A stretch of 64,000 nt of DNA from Thermoplasmata archaeon (GCA_027314165.1 DAHVCH010000002.1:39716-103715); one strand, 5' to 3'. Counted from the first letter of the stretch, positions 16,813 to 26,754 are shown. A program made the numbers and translations. The notes: generated from the sequence alone by a model not told the origin.

Positions 16813-18117
16813 ATGAGCGACCCCGACGTTACGCCGGCGCGAGAGCCACCGGCCCAAGAGCCCACCTTCGAAGACCTCCCCCTACATCCGACGCTCCGCC
16901 GGGGCGTACGGGAGATGGGGTACCGCAATCCCACCCCGATCCAGAGATCGACCATCCCTGATGCGGTGCGGGGACGCGACCTGATCGGGACGGCGCAGAC
17001 CGGGAGCGGGAAGACCGCCGCGTTCCTGCTGCCGATCCTCGAGCGGCTCATCGACCATCCCCCGGGCCGCATCTACGCGCTCGTGCTCACCCCCACGCGT
17101 GAACTCGCTTTGCAGGCGGAGGGATTCCTTCGCCAGCTGGGCCGCCACACCCGGGTCCGCGGTGGCGCGGTCTACGGCGGTGTCGGCATGGAACCGCAGG
17201 AGCGCGCGCTCCGCGGCGGGGCTGAGGTCATCGTCGCGACCCCGGGACGGCTCCTGGACCACATGAGCCGGGGGTACGTCGACTTCCGTTCCCTTGAGGT
17301 CCTGGTCCTGGACGAGGGCGACCGCATGCTCGACATGGGGTTCATCCCGGACGTCCGACGGATCCTGCGCAACCTCCCGTCCCGACGCCAGACGCTCCTC
17401 TTCTCGGCCACGATGCCCCCGGAGGTGGTCCAGCTCGCGCGGGACTTCCTGCACGAGCCTCGGATGGTGCGCGTGGAGGAGACCACGGTGGCCGCGGCGG
17501 GGGTCACGCACCGCGCCCTGCCGGTCCCCCAGCACCAGAAGACGGACCTGCTCTCCTTCCTGCTGAAGGACCCCTCGCTCACGAGCGTGCTGGTCTTCAC
17601 CCGGACGAAGCACCGCGCCGACCGCGTGGTCCGCCAGCTGCAGCAGAACCATGTGGACGCCGGGGTGATCCACGGCAACAAGAGCCAGAGCCAGCGGGTC
17701 AAGGCGCTGGAGGCGTTCCGGCGCGGGTACCACCGCGTGCTCGTGGCGACGGACATCGCCGCCAGGGGCATCGATGTGGAAGGCGTCTCGCACGTCATCA
17801 ACTACGACTCCCCGAACGACCCGGAGACCTACGTGCACCGTGTCGGGCGGACCGCGCGGGCGCAGCGGCAAGGCATCGCGATCACGATGGTCACGCGGGA
17901 CGACGACGACGAGTTCTCCCGGATCGAGCAGTTCCTCGGCGAGCGGATCCCCCGGGAGCGTCTGGAGGGGTTCCGGTACGAGGAGCCGCCGCGACACGAG
18001 CCTTCCCCACCGCCGAGGCATGGGCGTCCCATGGGCCACGGACGTGGCGGGCCCTCCCCTTCCTCCTCGTCGTCGGGGCGCCGCTCGTCCAACACGCCCA
18101 CTTCCCGGCGCTGGTGA
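16813..18117 (+). CDS. DEAD-box-family RNA helicase (DEGD in motif II)
   Basis: A 434-residue superfamily 2 ATP-dependent RNA helicase. Seen in order: Q motif (PTPIQ), motif I (AQTGSGKT), Ia (PTRELA), motif II as LVLDEGDRMLDMGF, motif III (SAT), then RecA domain 2 with VFTRTKHRAD, TDIAARGIDV (motif V) and HRVGRTAR (motif VI). A low-complexity Pro/Ser/Arg tail of about 45 residues follows. The third residue of the D-E-A-D box is Gly (codons GAC GAG GGC GAC), which is uncommon; the Asp and Glu needed for Mg-ATP are intact, so activity is expected. ATG 16813 is chosen because the frame upstream is a shadow of the surface protein. Typical roles are ribosome assembly or cold adaptation. Confidence 0.9.
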   Translation: MSDPDVTPAREPPAQEPTFEDLPLHPTLRRGVREMGYRNPTPIQRSTIPDAVRGRDLIGTAQTGSGKTAAFLLPILERLIDHPPGRIYALVLTPTRELALQAEGFLRQLGRHTRVRGGAVYGGVGMEPQERALRGGAEVIVATPGRLLDHMSRGYVDFRSLEVLVLDEGDRMLDMGFIPDVRRILRNLPSRRQTLLFSATMPPEVVQLARDFLHEPRMVRVEETTVAAAGVTHRALPVPQHQKTDLLSFLLKDPSLTSVLVFTRTKHRADRVVRQLQQNHVDAGVIHGNKSQSQRVKALEAFRRGYHRVLVATDIAARGIDVEGVSHVINYDSPNDPETYVHRVGRTARAQRQGIAITMVTRDDDDEFSRIEQFLGERIPRERLEGFRYEEPPRHEPSPPPRHGRPMGHGRGGPSPSSSSSGRRSSNTPTSRRW

Positions 18118-18693
18118 CCGGGAGCGGGGCGCGCGGGCTCCGCTAGCCGGGCGGCCACGACGGTCGTTCGGCACCAGCGGGGGCGGGGCCCGACAGGACC
18201 TTGCACCCGCGGCCTCTCGTCGTTCCGGACGGGGCCCCTGGGCCGACGACCTGCGGGTCTAGGTTACGGGCAGGCCGTCGAGCAGACGGGCGGTGGAGAG
18301 CAGTCGCCTGTTGCTGGGTGATCTGGGTTTTCCACCCGGGTTCCGACTTCTCCATCCCGAATGGTGCCCGCGAGCGACTCTCGAGGGTACCGTGCGTATC
18401 CTGGGACCGACCGCGAAGGGTGCAGCTTGGTTTCTGGAGAGGCCGCAGGGGACCGGTCGCCGAGAAGAGGCGGAGCGTTCGGAGTGCCATGAGCCTGCCC
18501 ATCACGGTGAACAAGTGCTGGGCGCAGGTCATGACTTGCTCCTTCTGCTCCGCCATCTAGTACTGGAGTGCGCGCGGACCCGTCGTTGCTGACGGGTGTG
18601 GTTTCCTCCAATGGAGACGCCCTTGTCATTCCGAAGTCCCCGTTCCGGTCGGGGGATACCCTTCCGGGGGGGCCATGACCCGTTCTTCGGAAG
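18118..18693 (+). other. Intergenic region, no supported gene
   Basis: A 576-bp gap between the helicase and the 3' end of a surface-protein gene on the other strand. Open frames on both strands (up to about 137 codons) have shadow-like composition and no recognisable motif. No tRNA, and no conserved segments of RNase P or SRP RNA, could be picked out by eye. An undetected structured RNA cannot be excluded. Confidence 0.4.
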
Positions 18694-21609
18694 TCAATCG
18701 GTCCTTCTCCGTCGGAGGAGGAAGACCGCCACTACCGCAGCGAAGAGGGCGACCGCCGCGACTATGAAGACCCAGAGGTACGAGGGCTCGGTCGAGACTG
18801 CGGCACAGGCCTGCGTGGTGGAACTGATCGTGATGGTAAGGTTCGTGCTCGCGTTCCTTCCCTGCGCGTCGAGGACCGAGAGCTCGGCCCGGTAGAACCC
18901 CGGGCCGTACGCGTGAGACACGTTCTGTCCTTCAACACGTGGATTTCCGTCCCCGAAGTTCCACCAGAACGTGTAGGGTGGTCTTCCTCCGTGGGCGCTC
19001 CCGGTCAACGTCTCGTTCATGAAGTTCTGCGGGCCGCTGCAAGGCTCGGAGACGATCGTATTTGGAGCCGAAGCGTTCTCGAATGCGACAAACCGGGATG
19101 GCAGGGAGAGCGCCGTTACCGTGACGGTGACCGTGTTGCTCTCGGCGATCTGGGACACGGAGTCGGTGACCCACACCCGGTAGGTGTAGTTGCCAGGGTG
19201 CATGAAAAGGAAGGAGGCAGACGTGCAGCCAACCTGGCTCGTGTTGGTCCCATTCTTGGCCCACAGGCAGGTGTATGGCGAGGATCCTCCCGTCACGGAT
19301 GGAGTTAGAGTCACCGATTGCCCTGCGTTGACCGAGGACGCGACCGGGATCAGCGCCAACGAGAGGGGAGTGCTCGAAGCGGTGTAGTTGACCCAAAGGG
19401 TCCCGTTGGTGCTTACCGAAACGTTTCCCCAGGGGTTCAAGAAGGCCTGGGATAGGCCCGTCCGGATCTGGTAGGTCGTCTGGGAGAAGGTCTCTCCGGT
19501 GCACGGGAGGGCGTGGATGGTGTATCGCCCTCCCAGGAACGTGGCGGAGCTCCCCGTCGCCTTGTTCGATCCGTTGAAGGACATTGGGGAGCAGGTGGAG
19601 GGCGCGACCTGGAAGGAGATCGTGTAGCGGGGCGGTGGCGGGACCCAAGTGTAGGTGGCGGTCAGAGTGCCGTTCCCCCACACCCCGACCGTGGTGGGGT
19701 TGCCGCCTAAGGTGGGAAGCGTCAGGGATCCCGTCGCGCTCCACTTGGAGAACGCGTACCCTGCGCAAACCAGAGCGTCGGCAGAGTAGTTTCCCCTCGT
19801 GAACTGGATGGTCGAACCGCTGTTCTCGTTGATGCCGCCGAACAGGACGGGGCCACAAGAGGGGGGGGAGATGGCGAAGGTCACGTTCCCCGTACCCAGG
19901 GGCCGGCCGCTCCATACGTAGTAGGCAGTCAGTGCCCCGCCCCCCGTCACGTTGGCGAACCCCCCGGAGGAAGTGGGCCGCTGGACGGTGACCCCACCGG
20001 ACGCGTTCCACTGATGAAATGCGAAGTTCGTGCAGGGGTTCGCCAGGATCGCGTAGGTGCCGGCAAGGTAGGAGCCCGTGCTTGCGTTCGACTGGGACGT
20101 GCCGTTGAAGTCGATGGCGCAAGTGGTCGGGTGGATCGTGAAGACGACGGCGTAGTGCGACGTACCGCCGGATGTGACCGTGATCGGTACTGCCACGCTC
20201 TGAACCGTGATCCCGATGAGCGTAGCGTTGACGAATAGGTAGGTGTTGCCGGCGGTCAACCCCGCCGTGAACCTGACGACCGAGCCTGTCGTGGAGTTGA
20301 GCGACCCGAGCGCCCCGTTCATCGACCAAGAGTAGATAGTTCCGGACGGACACGGGCCGCCCGTGCAAACGGGGCTCGCCGTGAAGGACTGAGAGGACCC
20401 GGCCGAGAGCGTGGCCGTGGACGGAGAGACCGAAACGGAAGCTAGGGCTGGTGGCAGCGGACTAGGCACGGAGATCACGCTGACATTGTTGGATGACTCG
20501 GTGGCCGCGAAGATCTCCTGCCTGCCACTGTCATAGATGAGCCCCTCGGGGGAAACCCCGACCGGAACGTAGTGGACCACCAGACCCGTGGCATCGTCGA
20601 GTTCGGCTACCTTATTGGCTGCTCGGGCAGAGACGAAAGAGCAGTGGCACCCGTCGACGTAAATCACGCCCGTGGGGTCGGACCCCGGTCCCAGATCGCC
20701 TCCCCAGTTGGTCCATCCGTTGGTCGTGTCGTTCACCGTGCTCATGCCCGAATTCTGGTTGTCCGTTTCCAGAGCCTCACCGCGGATGGGGTCGTAGGTG
20801 ATCTGCTCCGGCCAGCCCGTGTCGGTTACCGTTGCGTTTACGGTGAGGGTGCTTGCGTCGATGACGCTGATGGTCGAGTCACGGCCGTCGGTCGCAAAGA
20901 CCTCTCTCTTGGCGTTGTCATAGGTCACAAACCAGGGCTCCGGACGGTAGAGCCCGTTCGGGAGGAAGACGGCACCAACCACGGAGTTCGTGGAATCTGA
21001 GATGGCCTCGACCGACTTGGACCCGGTGACCGCCACAAAGACCTCGCCCAGTTGTGGGTCGTAGGCGAGACCCATCGGTCCCAGCCCCCAAGGGATCTTG
21101 GCGACGATGGAGTTGTTCGTATCGTTGATGATGCTCACCAGGTTCGCGTTGGTGCTGCTGACGAAGATCTCTCCCCGCGCAGGGTCGTAGACCGCGGCAC
21201 ACGCGCCACCGGGCACTTGGATTGTCGTGAGGATGCTGTTCGTCGAATCCGAGACTACCGACACGTTGGTGTAATCGTACGGGCAGAAACCCGTGCCCTG
21301 GTTGTTGTTGTTGGTCATGAAAATCTCTCCCTTCGCACTGTCGTATGCGCCTCCCCACGGGGACCACGGGAAGGTTATGGTCGCCACAACACAGGGTGCC
21401 GCACAGGATGATGGGCGGAGCAAGCCTCCGATTGTGGCAGCGCCAGGCTGAACGGATGGCGTGGGAACGGCAAGATGACGGGATTGAAACGGAGCATGAG
21501 AATACGCTCCCACAGTGGGTCCGACGGACAGCGGAAAGTTCACGACCAGCGCGACAGACACCAATGCGAGGACAAGTGTCGCCCCCAGTGTGTTGTGTCG
21601 GTGTCTCAA
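18694..21609 (-). CDS. Surface protein: YVTN-like beta-propeller, Ig and two-Cys modules, PKD, C-terminal anchor
   Basis: A 971-residue exported protein. An N-terminal hydrophobic signal (VLALVSVALVVNF) is followed by a seven-bladed-type propeller at about 63-380 built from YVTN-style repeats (YDSAKGEIFMTNN, YDPARGEIFVSST). Then come an Ig-like module with CTGGPC (about 390-480), three two-Cys modules of about 80 residues (486-746), PKD-like domains (747-915; WWNFGDGNPRV) and a C-terminal helix near 940-963 ending RRRRTD. N-x-S/T sequons are abundant. The track-style start is TTG 21609; no convincing TATA box or Shine-Dalgarno fixes it. Such proteins probably form part of the cell envelope or mediate adhesion. 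The gene looks slightly richer in A+T than neighbours. Confidence 0.8.
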   Translation of the reverse strand: MRHRHNTLGATLVLALVSVALVVNFPLSVGPTVGAYSHAPFQSRHLAVPTPSVQPGAATIGGLLRPSSCAAPCVVATITFPWSPWGGAYDSAKGEIFMTNNNNQGTGFCPYDYTNVSVVSDSTNSILTTIQVPGGACAAVYDPARGEIFVSSTNANLVSIINDTNNSIVAKIPWGLGPMGLAYDPQLGEVFVAVTGSKSVEAISDSTNSVVGAVFLPNGLYRPEPWFVTYDNAKREVFATDGRDSTISVIDASTLTVNATVTDTGWPEQITYDPIRGEALETDNQNSGMSTVNDTTNGWTNWGGDLGPGSDPTGVIYVDGCHCSFVSARAANKVAELDDATGLVVHYVPVGVSPEGLIYDSGRQEIFAATESSNNVSVISVPSPLPPALASVSVSPSTATLSAGSSQSFTASPVCTGGPCPSGTIYSWSMNGALGSLNSTTGSVVRFTAGLTAGNTYLFVNATLIGITVQSVAVPITVTSGGTSHYAVVFTIHPTTCAIDFNGTSQSNASTGSYLAGTYAILANPCTNFAFHQWNASGGVTVQRPTSSGGFANVTGGGALTAYYVWSGRPLGTGNVTFAISPPSCGPVLFGGINENSGSTIQFTRGNYSADALVCAGYAFSKWSATGSLTLPTLGGNPTTVGVWGNGTLTATYTWVPPPPRYTISFQVAPSTCSPMSFNGSNKATGSSATFLGGRYTIHALPCTGETFSQTTYQIRTGLSQAFLNPWGNVSVSTNGTLWVNYTASSTPLSLALIPVASSVNAGQSVTLTPSVTGGSSPYTCLWAKNGTNTSQVGCTSASFLFMHPGNYTYRVWVTDSVSQIAESNTVTVTVTALSLPSRFVAFENASAPNTIVSEPCSGPQNFMNETLTGSAHGGRPPYTFWWNFGDGNPRVEGQNVSHAYGPGFYRAELSVLDAQGRNASTNLTITISSTTQACAAVSTEPSYLWVFIVAAVALFAAVVAVFLLRRRRTD

Positions 21610-22069
21610 ACCTGGCCTCCGGTCGCTAGGGGATCGCTCGCTCCGGCTCCAGGTTTCTTGAGCTATTTGGTCCCTCGTCCCTCCGACTCAGAGTCGGTGG
21701 GGGGTCTCCCGGGCCTTACTTCCGGCAGATCAAATGGACGCGGGCGGCTTCGAAATCCCTCGCGCCTCCCTTGTCGAATCCTCGCTCGATCTGGACGTCC
21801 GGAATCACGCCACCGGACTTCCCTACCCCTGTCGCGCGAGTCGGCCCGAGAAGGCATGCCTCACCAATCCAAGCGATGAGGGGGGCCCTGGGGGACGTGT
21901 TGTCCCGATCCGAAGCAAGGACGGTCTGAGCAAGCCTGAGCACTCTCGCGTCTTGATCCTGGATAACGGTGCGAAGGAGCTTCTCCCAAATCCTCGAGGG
22001 TCAACTCTCGGGCCCGAAGGGCACCGCGGAAAGATCGCGGACCTGCAGAGAGCAATGGATTCGAAAAGG
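21610..22069 (+). other. Intergenic region, no supported gene
   Basis: A 460-bp gap between the start of the surface-protein gene to the left and the end of the small winged-helix-like gene. Several open frames of 60-130 codons overlap on both strands but none shows a recognisable motif, promoter or ribosome binding site. It presumably contains the upstream control region of the gene starting at 21609. Confidence 0.4.
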
Positions 22070-22321
22070 TCAGGGTAACTTACCGCTCGCCCCACGCGCT
22101 TGCTCTTTCGGAAGCGCCCGGACCCCGTCCGGGCCTTCCGAGGTCAACCCCTGCGCCGCGCAGGTCTGCAGGATCCGGTTCAGGCCCGCGAGCGAGATCC
22201 GGTGCCCGCGGCGCTCGAGCTCCTCGAGGAGCTTGCGTCGTCGGATCGGTTCGGGCCGCGAGCCCAGGACCTCCATCACGAACCCGACCGAGCCTTCCGG
22301 GATGTTCGCGCTCATGCCCAC
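22070..22321 (-). CDS. Small winged-helix-like protein
   Basis: An 83-residue protein. The segment RRRKLLEELERRGHRISLAG followed by LNRILQTCAAQGLT reads like helices 2-3 of a winged helix, with a short Gly/Asp turn (SEGPDGVRAL) as the wing. It may be a small DNA-binding regulator, but family assignment is tentative. A TATA-like GGTAAATCC on the minus strand (22344-22352) is centred 27 bp before GTG 22321 and 33 bp before ATG 22315, supporting real, leaderless expression. It sits between two giant surface-protein genes on the same strand, suggesting, without proof, local regulation. Confidence 0.55.
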   Translation of the reverse strand: MGMSANIPEGSVGFVMEVLGSRPEPIRRRKLLEELERRGHRISLAGLNRILQTCAAQGLTSEGPDGVRALPKEQARGASGKLP

Positions 22322-22343
22322 CGACCTGCGACCAGCTCCGGAG

Positions 22344-22352
22344 GGATTTACC
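22344..22352 (-). promoter_or_regulatory. TATA box for small winged-helix-like gene
   Basis: GGTAAATCC on the minus strand, 27 bp from GTG 22321, in the 65-bp gap after the upstream surface-protein stop codon. Confidence 0.4.
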
Positions 22353-22386
22353 TCTGGCGTCCCGGCGCCAGAGTCGCTCCCTCGGC

Positions 22387-25300
22387 TCAGGGCGGCGGAG
22401 GGGGCCAGACCGGCGGTGGGGGGGCGGGCGCATACTCCGGGGGCGCCCAGGAGGGGGGTGGGGGCGGAGCGGCGTACCCCCCTGGAGGTGCGTAGCCCGG
22501 GCTACCCTGCCAGGGACCGGGCTCGGGATACGTGGATTCGGGCGGCGCGAGGTTGCTCGGCTCCTGTGGGCGACGCCTGCGCCGGTGCACATACACGGCC
22601 GCGACAACGACCGCAGCGATGGCGACGACCACGACCACCCAGAGCCACGGGTTCCCGGAGAACGCCACCAGAACGCCCTGGTTCGCGGGAGCTTGGACGG
22701 TGACCGTCCACGTGGCGTTGACCTCCTGCCCGCTTGAATCGTTCGCGGTGAGGCGGACCGTGAAGGTCCCGCCGGACTTGTAAACGTGGGACGCGGGCCC
22801 GAGGGTCCCTGAGGTGACGGTCGTGAGCGCGCTCTGGCCATCCCCGAACCGCCAGGAGAGGGAGATCGGCCGCACGCCGCCGATCAGCGACGCGTTCAGG
22901 AACGCGGTGCTCCCGAGCTGGATGCTCGCCGTGCCCGAGATGGTCATGGTGAGCAGCGGGGGATACGTGGCGGAGAACGTGCCGTTGCCCATGAGCTCGA
23001 GCTGGGTGGCCCCGTTGGTCCGGGCGAAGCCGGAGAGCGCGAAGCTCGGGGAGAAGTACCCCGAACAAGGGAGGGAGGCGTAGGAGTAGTTCCCGGCCGT
23101 GAGCGCCGCGACGGAGCCGTTCGCGTAGACCTGCCCACCGATGCGGACCTGGCAGTTCCCCGGCGCGACGTGGACCGACAGCCGATAGACGGTGGGGACG
23201 AACTCGGCCGATATCGTGCCGTTCCCGGTCACGTTCACTTGAGTGGCTGCGAGGTTGGTGGGAGTCGTACCCGCATGCCCGCTCGTGTTCCACTGAAGGA
23301 ACGTGTGCTGGGGGCAGGGGGAGACGCTCAGGCCGTACGTCCCTGCCCGGATCGAGACGGATCCTCCGCTGCTCAGGGTCGAGCCGTTCAGCAGCAGGGG
23401 CCTCGTAGCGCAGGCGGAAGTTCCGATGCTGACCCCGAGGGTGTACGACGGGATGGGGACCCATCGCCAGGTCGCGGTGAGGGTCCCGTTGCTGGCCACG
23501 CTAGCGCTGGCGTTGGCCAGGGAGGCGCCGGTCAGGGTCACTCCTCCGGTGGAGCTCCAGTTCACGAACCGGAACCCCGCGCAGGAGGGGGCCCGGGCCG
23601 CGTACGCCCCGAGGTCGTAGGACCCGGTCGTCCCACTGGAGACCGGAGTGCCGTTGAAGAAGATGGGGGCACAGGTGGAAGGAACGGTGGTGAAGGCCAC
23701 CTGGGGGTGCCGCACGAAGGTGGCGATGATCGAGCCACCGCGGGCGACGACCAGGGTCCCTCCGTTCTCGGAGACGCCACCGGTGGAGGACCATGCGGAG
23801 AAGCGGTTGCCCGCGTGGGTCACCGCGCCGAGCGTGTAGGAGCCCGCGAGCAGCACGATGCTGTCCCCGTTGTAGTACGGGGTCCCCCCGATCGAGATCG
23901 CGCCGGCCCCGGCCGGGGTCACGGTGATGTTGACCGTGAAGGAGGGCGGGGTGAAGGTGAAGTTCTGGATCCACGTCCCCCAGTAGTCCGTCGAGGGGTC
24001 GCCGGGGATCCACTCCCCCTCCGTCCAGATGCTGACGCCGTTGGTCGGGTCCACGTCCGCCGCGTTGTAGTCCCCGAACCGGCCGTACATCTCGTTCCCG
24101 TAGCCGGGTTTGACCACGATCGGGGTCTCCAGCGTGTTCGCGGGGTCGGTCACGGACTGCCCGGTGATGAGCACGCTCGGAAAGACCGTGGAGCTCGAGA
24201 AGCTCGCCACCACTCCCAGGTCACCGTAGGAGTCGATGGCGGGCGCGGCGTAGTAGTCGGTCATTCCGGTCCCTGGAGGGAGCCACGTGAAGTCCTGACT
24301 CAATGTTAGCGTGGTCGTGTCGAACTCCCAGAAGTGGCTGCAGGCGGCGCTGCCCCCTCCGCAGCCGTCGTTCGCGGTTGCCCAAAGGGTCCCGTTCCTC
24401 CAGGCGGTCCCGACGACGCGCCCGTCGTCGGTATTGACCGAGACCCCGCTGGGCTGGCTGCCCTGGGGGACGGTCGACGTGCTGGTGGTGAAGTCGTGCT
24501 CCGTGACGGTGACCGTCGCCGGCGGTGAGCCGGTCACGACGAAGAGGCTGACCGTCGTCGTTCCACCCCCGAGGTTGTCTCCCGCCATGTAGATCGTCGA
24601 GCTCGGCTGGTAGGTTCGCGCGGGGCGGACGCAGTTGAGCGCACTGTCCACCGGGACCGTCTGCGTGGCCGGGCGCACGACCCCGCTCTCGATGTCCGAG
24701 AGGTTCAGGAACCACGCCTCGTAGGCGTAGGCGGTGCCCGCGTCGTTCGCCGTCACGGCGAACGTGTTGCTGTCGATCCCCATGAACGGCTGGTCCGGCA
24801 GGTTCGCGCCGATCGGCGGAAGGACGTACTCCCACCACGCGCCGGTCGGATTGGAGGTCTGAGAGACCGAGAAGATGAGCAGGTTCGTCGTGATGTTGAT
24901 CGTGAGCGCGATGAAGTGGTCGTGCTGGTCATCGTAGAGGAGCGCGGTGTCCCCGAGGAAGGCGCCCGTCGTGCTTTGGTAGAAGGAGTCCAGGCTGGCC
25001 TGGGTGACGTAGGTTCCCGAAGAGGTCCAGATCCGGATGTTCGCGTTGATCTCTTCGACGATGTAGCCGCGACCGACCGCGAGCCCTCCGTCGGGAGGAT
25101 AGAGCTTCCCGGAGATGTAGTCGCTCCCGTTCCAGCCGAGCGTGCCGTTCTTCATCGAGGACCCGGTCGCTCCCAGCGCCGGGCCGGGCGAGGCGGCAGC
25201 GGGGGCGGACGCACCGGAAGAGGCCGAGGTCGGGACCTCCCCTAGGCTGGCGAACGGCCTCAACACGCCCACGAGGTGGGCCGATGTCCCCGTCCGTGCC

Positions 25301-25665
25301 TCGACGACGGTTGGTGCCCCGGCGCTGGGCGGTTCTCCCCCCGCGGGGAGGGTCCGCGCGTAGATGGTCCCCGGGCTGTGGAAGACCGGCGCCGCGACGC
25401 CGTGAGTGCCGGCGGAAGCGGACAAGGCGTTCGGAGCTCCCCCCGCAAGCGGGTGAGAGGTGGTCGACGCGAGCGTCGGCAGGGGGGCGCGGACGACCCC
25501 CCCGGCCATCGGCAGGATCGGCGCGGCGAGCACCAGGCAAAGCAGGAGGGCGATCGGGACCTTGGTCATCCCTGAGCCAAGCCCCGCGAAGGCGGACGCT
25601 GGTGGAGACCCCCGCGAATTCGCCGCCGCATCTCCGCGTACCCGTCGATCTCCGGACTCGCTCAT
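22387..25665 (-). CDS. Surface protein: propeller-like ectodomain, two-Cys modules, PKD, C-terminal anchor and Pro-rich tail
   Basis: A 1092-residue exported protein. A signal helix follows MTKVPIALLLCLVLA (residue 33 onward). Residues about 180-560 look like a sialidase-type beta-propeller without a clear active site; the segment GDYNAADVDPTNG near 530 and WGTWIQNF resemble secreted BNR-like proteins. Three two-Cys modules follow (about 655-908), then one PKD domain (SLSWRFGDGQSALTTV), a membrane helix near 995-1022, the basic HRRRRR and a tail rich in Pro, Tyr and Ala ending in a proline run. ATG 25665 is chosen because TATA-like GGTTTACGCC lies 30 bp upstream, implying a leaderless message; the frame extends to 25767 but that part is shadow-like. 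Confidence 0.8.
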   Translation of the reverse strand: MSESGDRRVRGDAAANSRGSPPASAFAGLGSGMTKVPIALLLCLVLAAPILPMAGGVVRAPLPTLASTTSHPLAGGAPNALSASAGTHGVAAPVFHSPGTIYARTLPAGGEPPSAGAPTVVEARTGTSAHLVGVLRPFASLGEVPTSASSGASAPAAASPGPALGATGSSMKNGTLGWNGSDYISGKLYPPDGGLAVGRGYIVEEINANIRIWTSSGTYVTQASLDSFYQSTTGAFLGDTALLYDDQHDHFIALTINITTNLLIFSVSQTSNPTGAWWEYVLPPIGANLPDQPFMGIDSNTFAVTANDAGTAYAYEAWFLNLSDIESGVVRPATQTVPVDSALNCVRPARTYQPSSTIYMAGDNLGGGTTTVSLFVVTGSPPATVTVTEHDFTTSTSTVPQGSQPSGVSVNTDDGRVVGTAWRNGTLWATANDGCGGGSAACSHFWEFDTTTLTLSQDFTWLPPGTGMTDYYAAPAIDSYGDLGVVASFSSSTVFPSVLITGQSVTDPANTLETPIVVKPGYGNEMYGRFGDYNAADVDPTNGVSIWTEGEWIPGDPSTDYWGTWIQNFTFTPPSFTVNITVTPAGAGAISIGGTPYYNGDSIVLLAGSYTLGAVTHAGNRFSAWSSTGGVSENGGTLVVARGGSIIATFVRHPQVAFTTVPSTCAPIFFNGTPVSSGTTGSYDLGAYAARAPSCAGFRFVNWSSTGGVTLTGASLANASASVASNGTLTATWRWVPIPSYTLGVSIGTSACATRPLLLNGSTLSSGGSVSIRAGTYGLSVSPCPQHTFLQWNTSGHAGTTPTNLAATQVNVTGNGTISAEFVPTVYRLSVHVAPGNCQVRIGGQVYANGSVAALTAGNYSYASLPCSGYFSPSFALSGFARTNGATQLELMGNGTFSATYPPLLTMTISGTASIQLGSTAFLNASLIGGVRPISLSWRFGDGQSALTTVTSGTLGPASHVYKSGGTFTVRLTANDSSGQEVNATWTVTVQAPANQGVLVAFSGNPWLWVVVVVAIAAVVVAAVYVHRRRRRPQEPSNLAPPESTYPEPGPWQGSPGYAPPGGYAAPPPPPSWAPPEYAPAPPPPVWPPPPP

Positions 25666-25690
25666 GTAAGGGTCCTCAGCAACGTGTCGA

Positions 25691-25700
25691 GGCGTAAACC
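25691..25700 (-). promoter_or_regulatory. TATA box for surface-protein gene
   Basis: GGTTTACGCC on the minus strand, centred about 30 bp from ATG 25665. It selects this ATG over the upstream in-frame starts. Confidence 0.45.
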
Positions 25701-25830
25701 TTCCCCGAAAAGAGACGGGGTGTCGATTTTCGTCACCGCCGCCGTCCCTCCCTGCCGCGGTCGCCAAGGGGTGCCGGGTCGGTGAAAGAGTTCATCGGGC
25801 GGAGGGCACCTATCCCCAGCGGCGACGCGC

Positions 25831-26754
25831 TTGATCGAGATCGCGGGCCTCACCCGAAGGTTCGGTGAGGTCACGGCCGTCGAGGACCTGACGCTCTCGG
25901 TGCGATCCGGGGAGTGCTTCGGCCTCCTGGGCCCTAACGGGGCGGGGAAGACCACCACCGTCCGAATGCTCTGCTCCCTCATCGCCCCCACCTCCGGGAC
26001 CGCCCGCGTGGCCGGTCTCGACCTGACGGCAGAGGGGGCGGGGCCGAAGATCCGCGCCTCGATCGGACTGCTGCCGGAGAACCCGGGGCTGTACGAGACC
26101 CTCTCGCCACGCGAGAACCTCGCCTTCTTCGGGGAGCTCTACGGGCTGTCCCCGAGCGAGAGCCGACCGCGCATCGACCTCTTGTTGGACCAGCTGGACC
26201 TGACGAAGGACCGCGACCGGGCCACGGCGACCTTTTCGAAAGGGATGAAACAGAAGGTCGCCCTCGCCAGGGCCCTCCTCCATCGCCCGCGCATCCTCTT
26301 CCTGGACGAACCGACCTCCGGACTGGACCCGTTCTCGGCGAGGGTCGTCAAGGACGTGCTGCTCGCGCTGAAGAAGGACGGGACGACGATCTTCCTCTCG
26401 ACCCACAACCTCCCCGAGGCCGAGGAGCTCTGCGACCGGGTCGGGATCCTGCGGAAGAAGCTCCTCGTGGTCGGGACCCCACGGGAGCTTCCGCGCCGGC
26501 TCCCCCGCCGCGGCGCGCGGTTGCGCTGGCAGGACGGGTTCTCCCCCGACCTTCGGCGGCTCACGTCGCTCGAGGGCGTCCGGAGCTTGCGCGTGGACGG
26601 CGCGGCCCTGTTCGCCGACCTCGACGAGCCTGAGCGTCGGATCCCCTCCCTCGTGGACGAGCTCGTGCGCCAGGGGGCGCGGATCACCTTCGCGGGAGAG
26701 GAGGTGCCCTCCCTGGAGGAGGCCTACCTGGAGCTCATCGGAGGTGCGACATGA
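25831..26754 (+). CDS. ABC transporter ATP-binding protein
   Basis: A 307-residue ATPase of the DRR/NatA (ABC-2 export) type. Walker A is GPNGAGKTTT (about residues 34-43), the signature is read as TFSKGMKQKVALARA, Walker B is ILFLDEPTSGLDP and the switch His lies in STHNLPEAEEL. The C-terminal part (about 220-307) is the variable regulatory extension common in this group. It powers export of an unknown substrate with the permease encoded next, whose ATG overlaps its stop by 4 bp. Start is TTG 25831, just before the conserved IEIAGLTRRFG beta strand; no better in-frame start is visible. Confidence 0.9.
   Translation: MIEIAGLTRRFGEVTAVEDLTLSVRSGECFGLLGPNGAGKTTTVRMLCSLIAPTSGTARVAGLDLTAEGAGPKIRASIGLLPENPGLYETLSPRENLAFFGELYGLSPSESRPRIDLLLDQLDLTKDRDRATATFSKGMKQKVALARALLHRPRILFLDEPTSGLDPFSARVVKDVLLALKKDGTTIFLSTHNLPEAEELCDRVGILRKKLLVVGTPRELPRRLPRRGARLRWQDGFSPDLRRLTSLEGVRSLRVDGAALFADLDEPERRIPSLVDELVRQGARITFAGEEVPSLEEAYLELIGGAT

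Noticed and set aside
18143..18556. Minus-strand frame of 137 codons with a plausible start (MAEQKEQVM)
   Set aside because: After the first 35 residues it becomes Arg/Pro/Ser/Gly-rich with no motif; no promoter or ribosome binding site seen.
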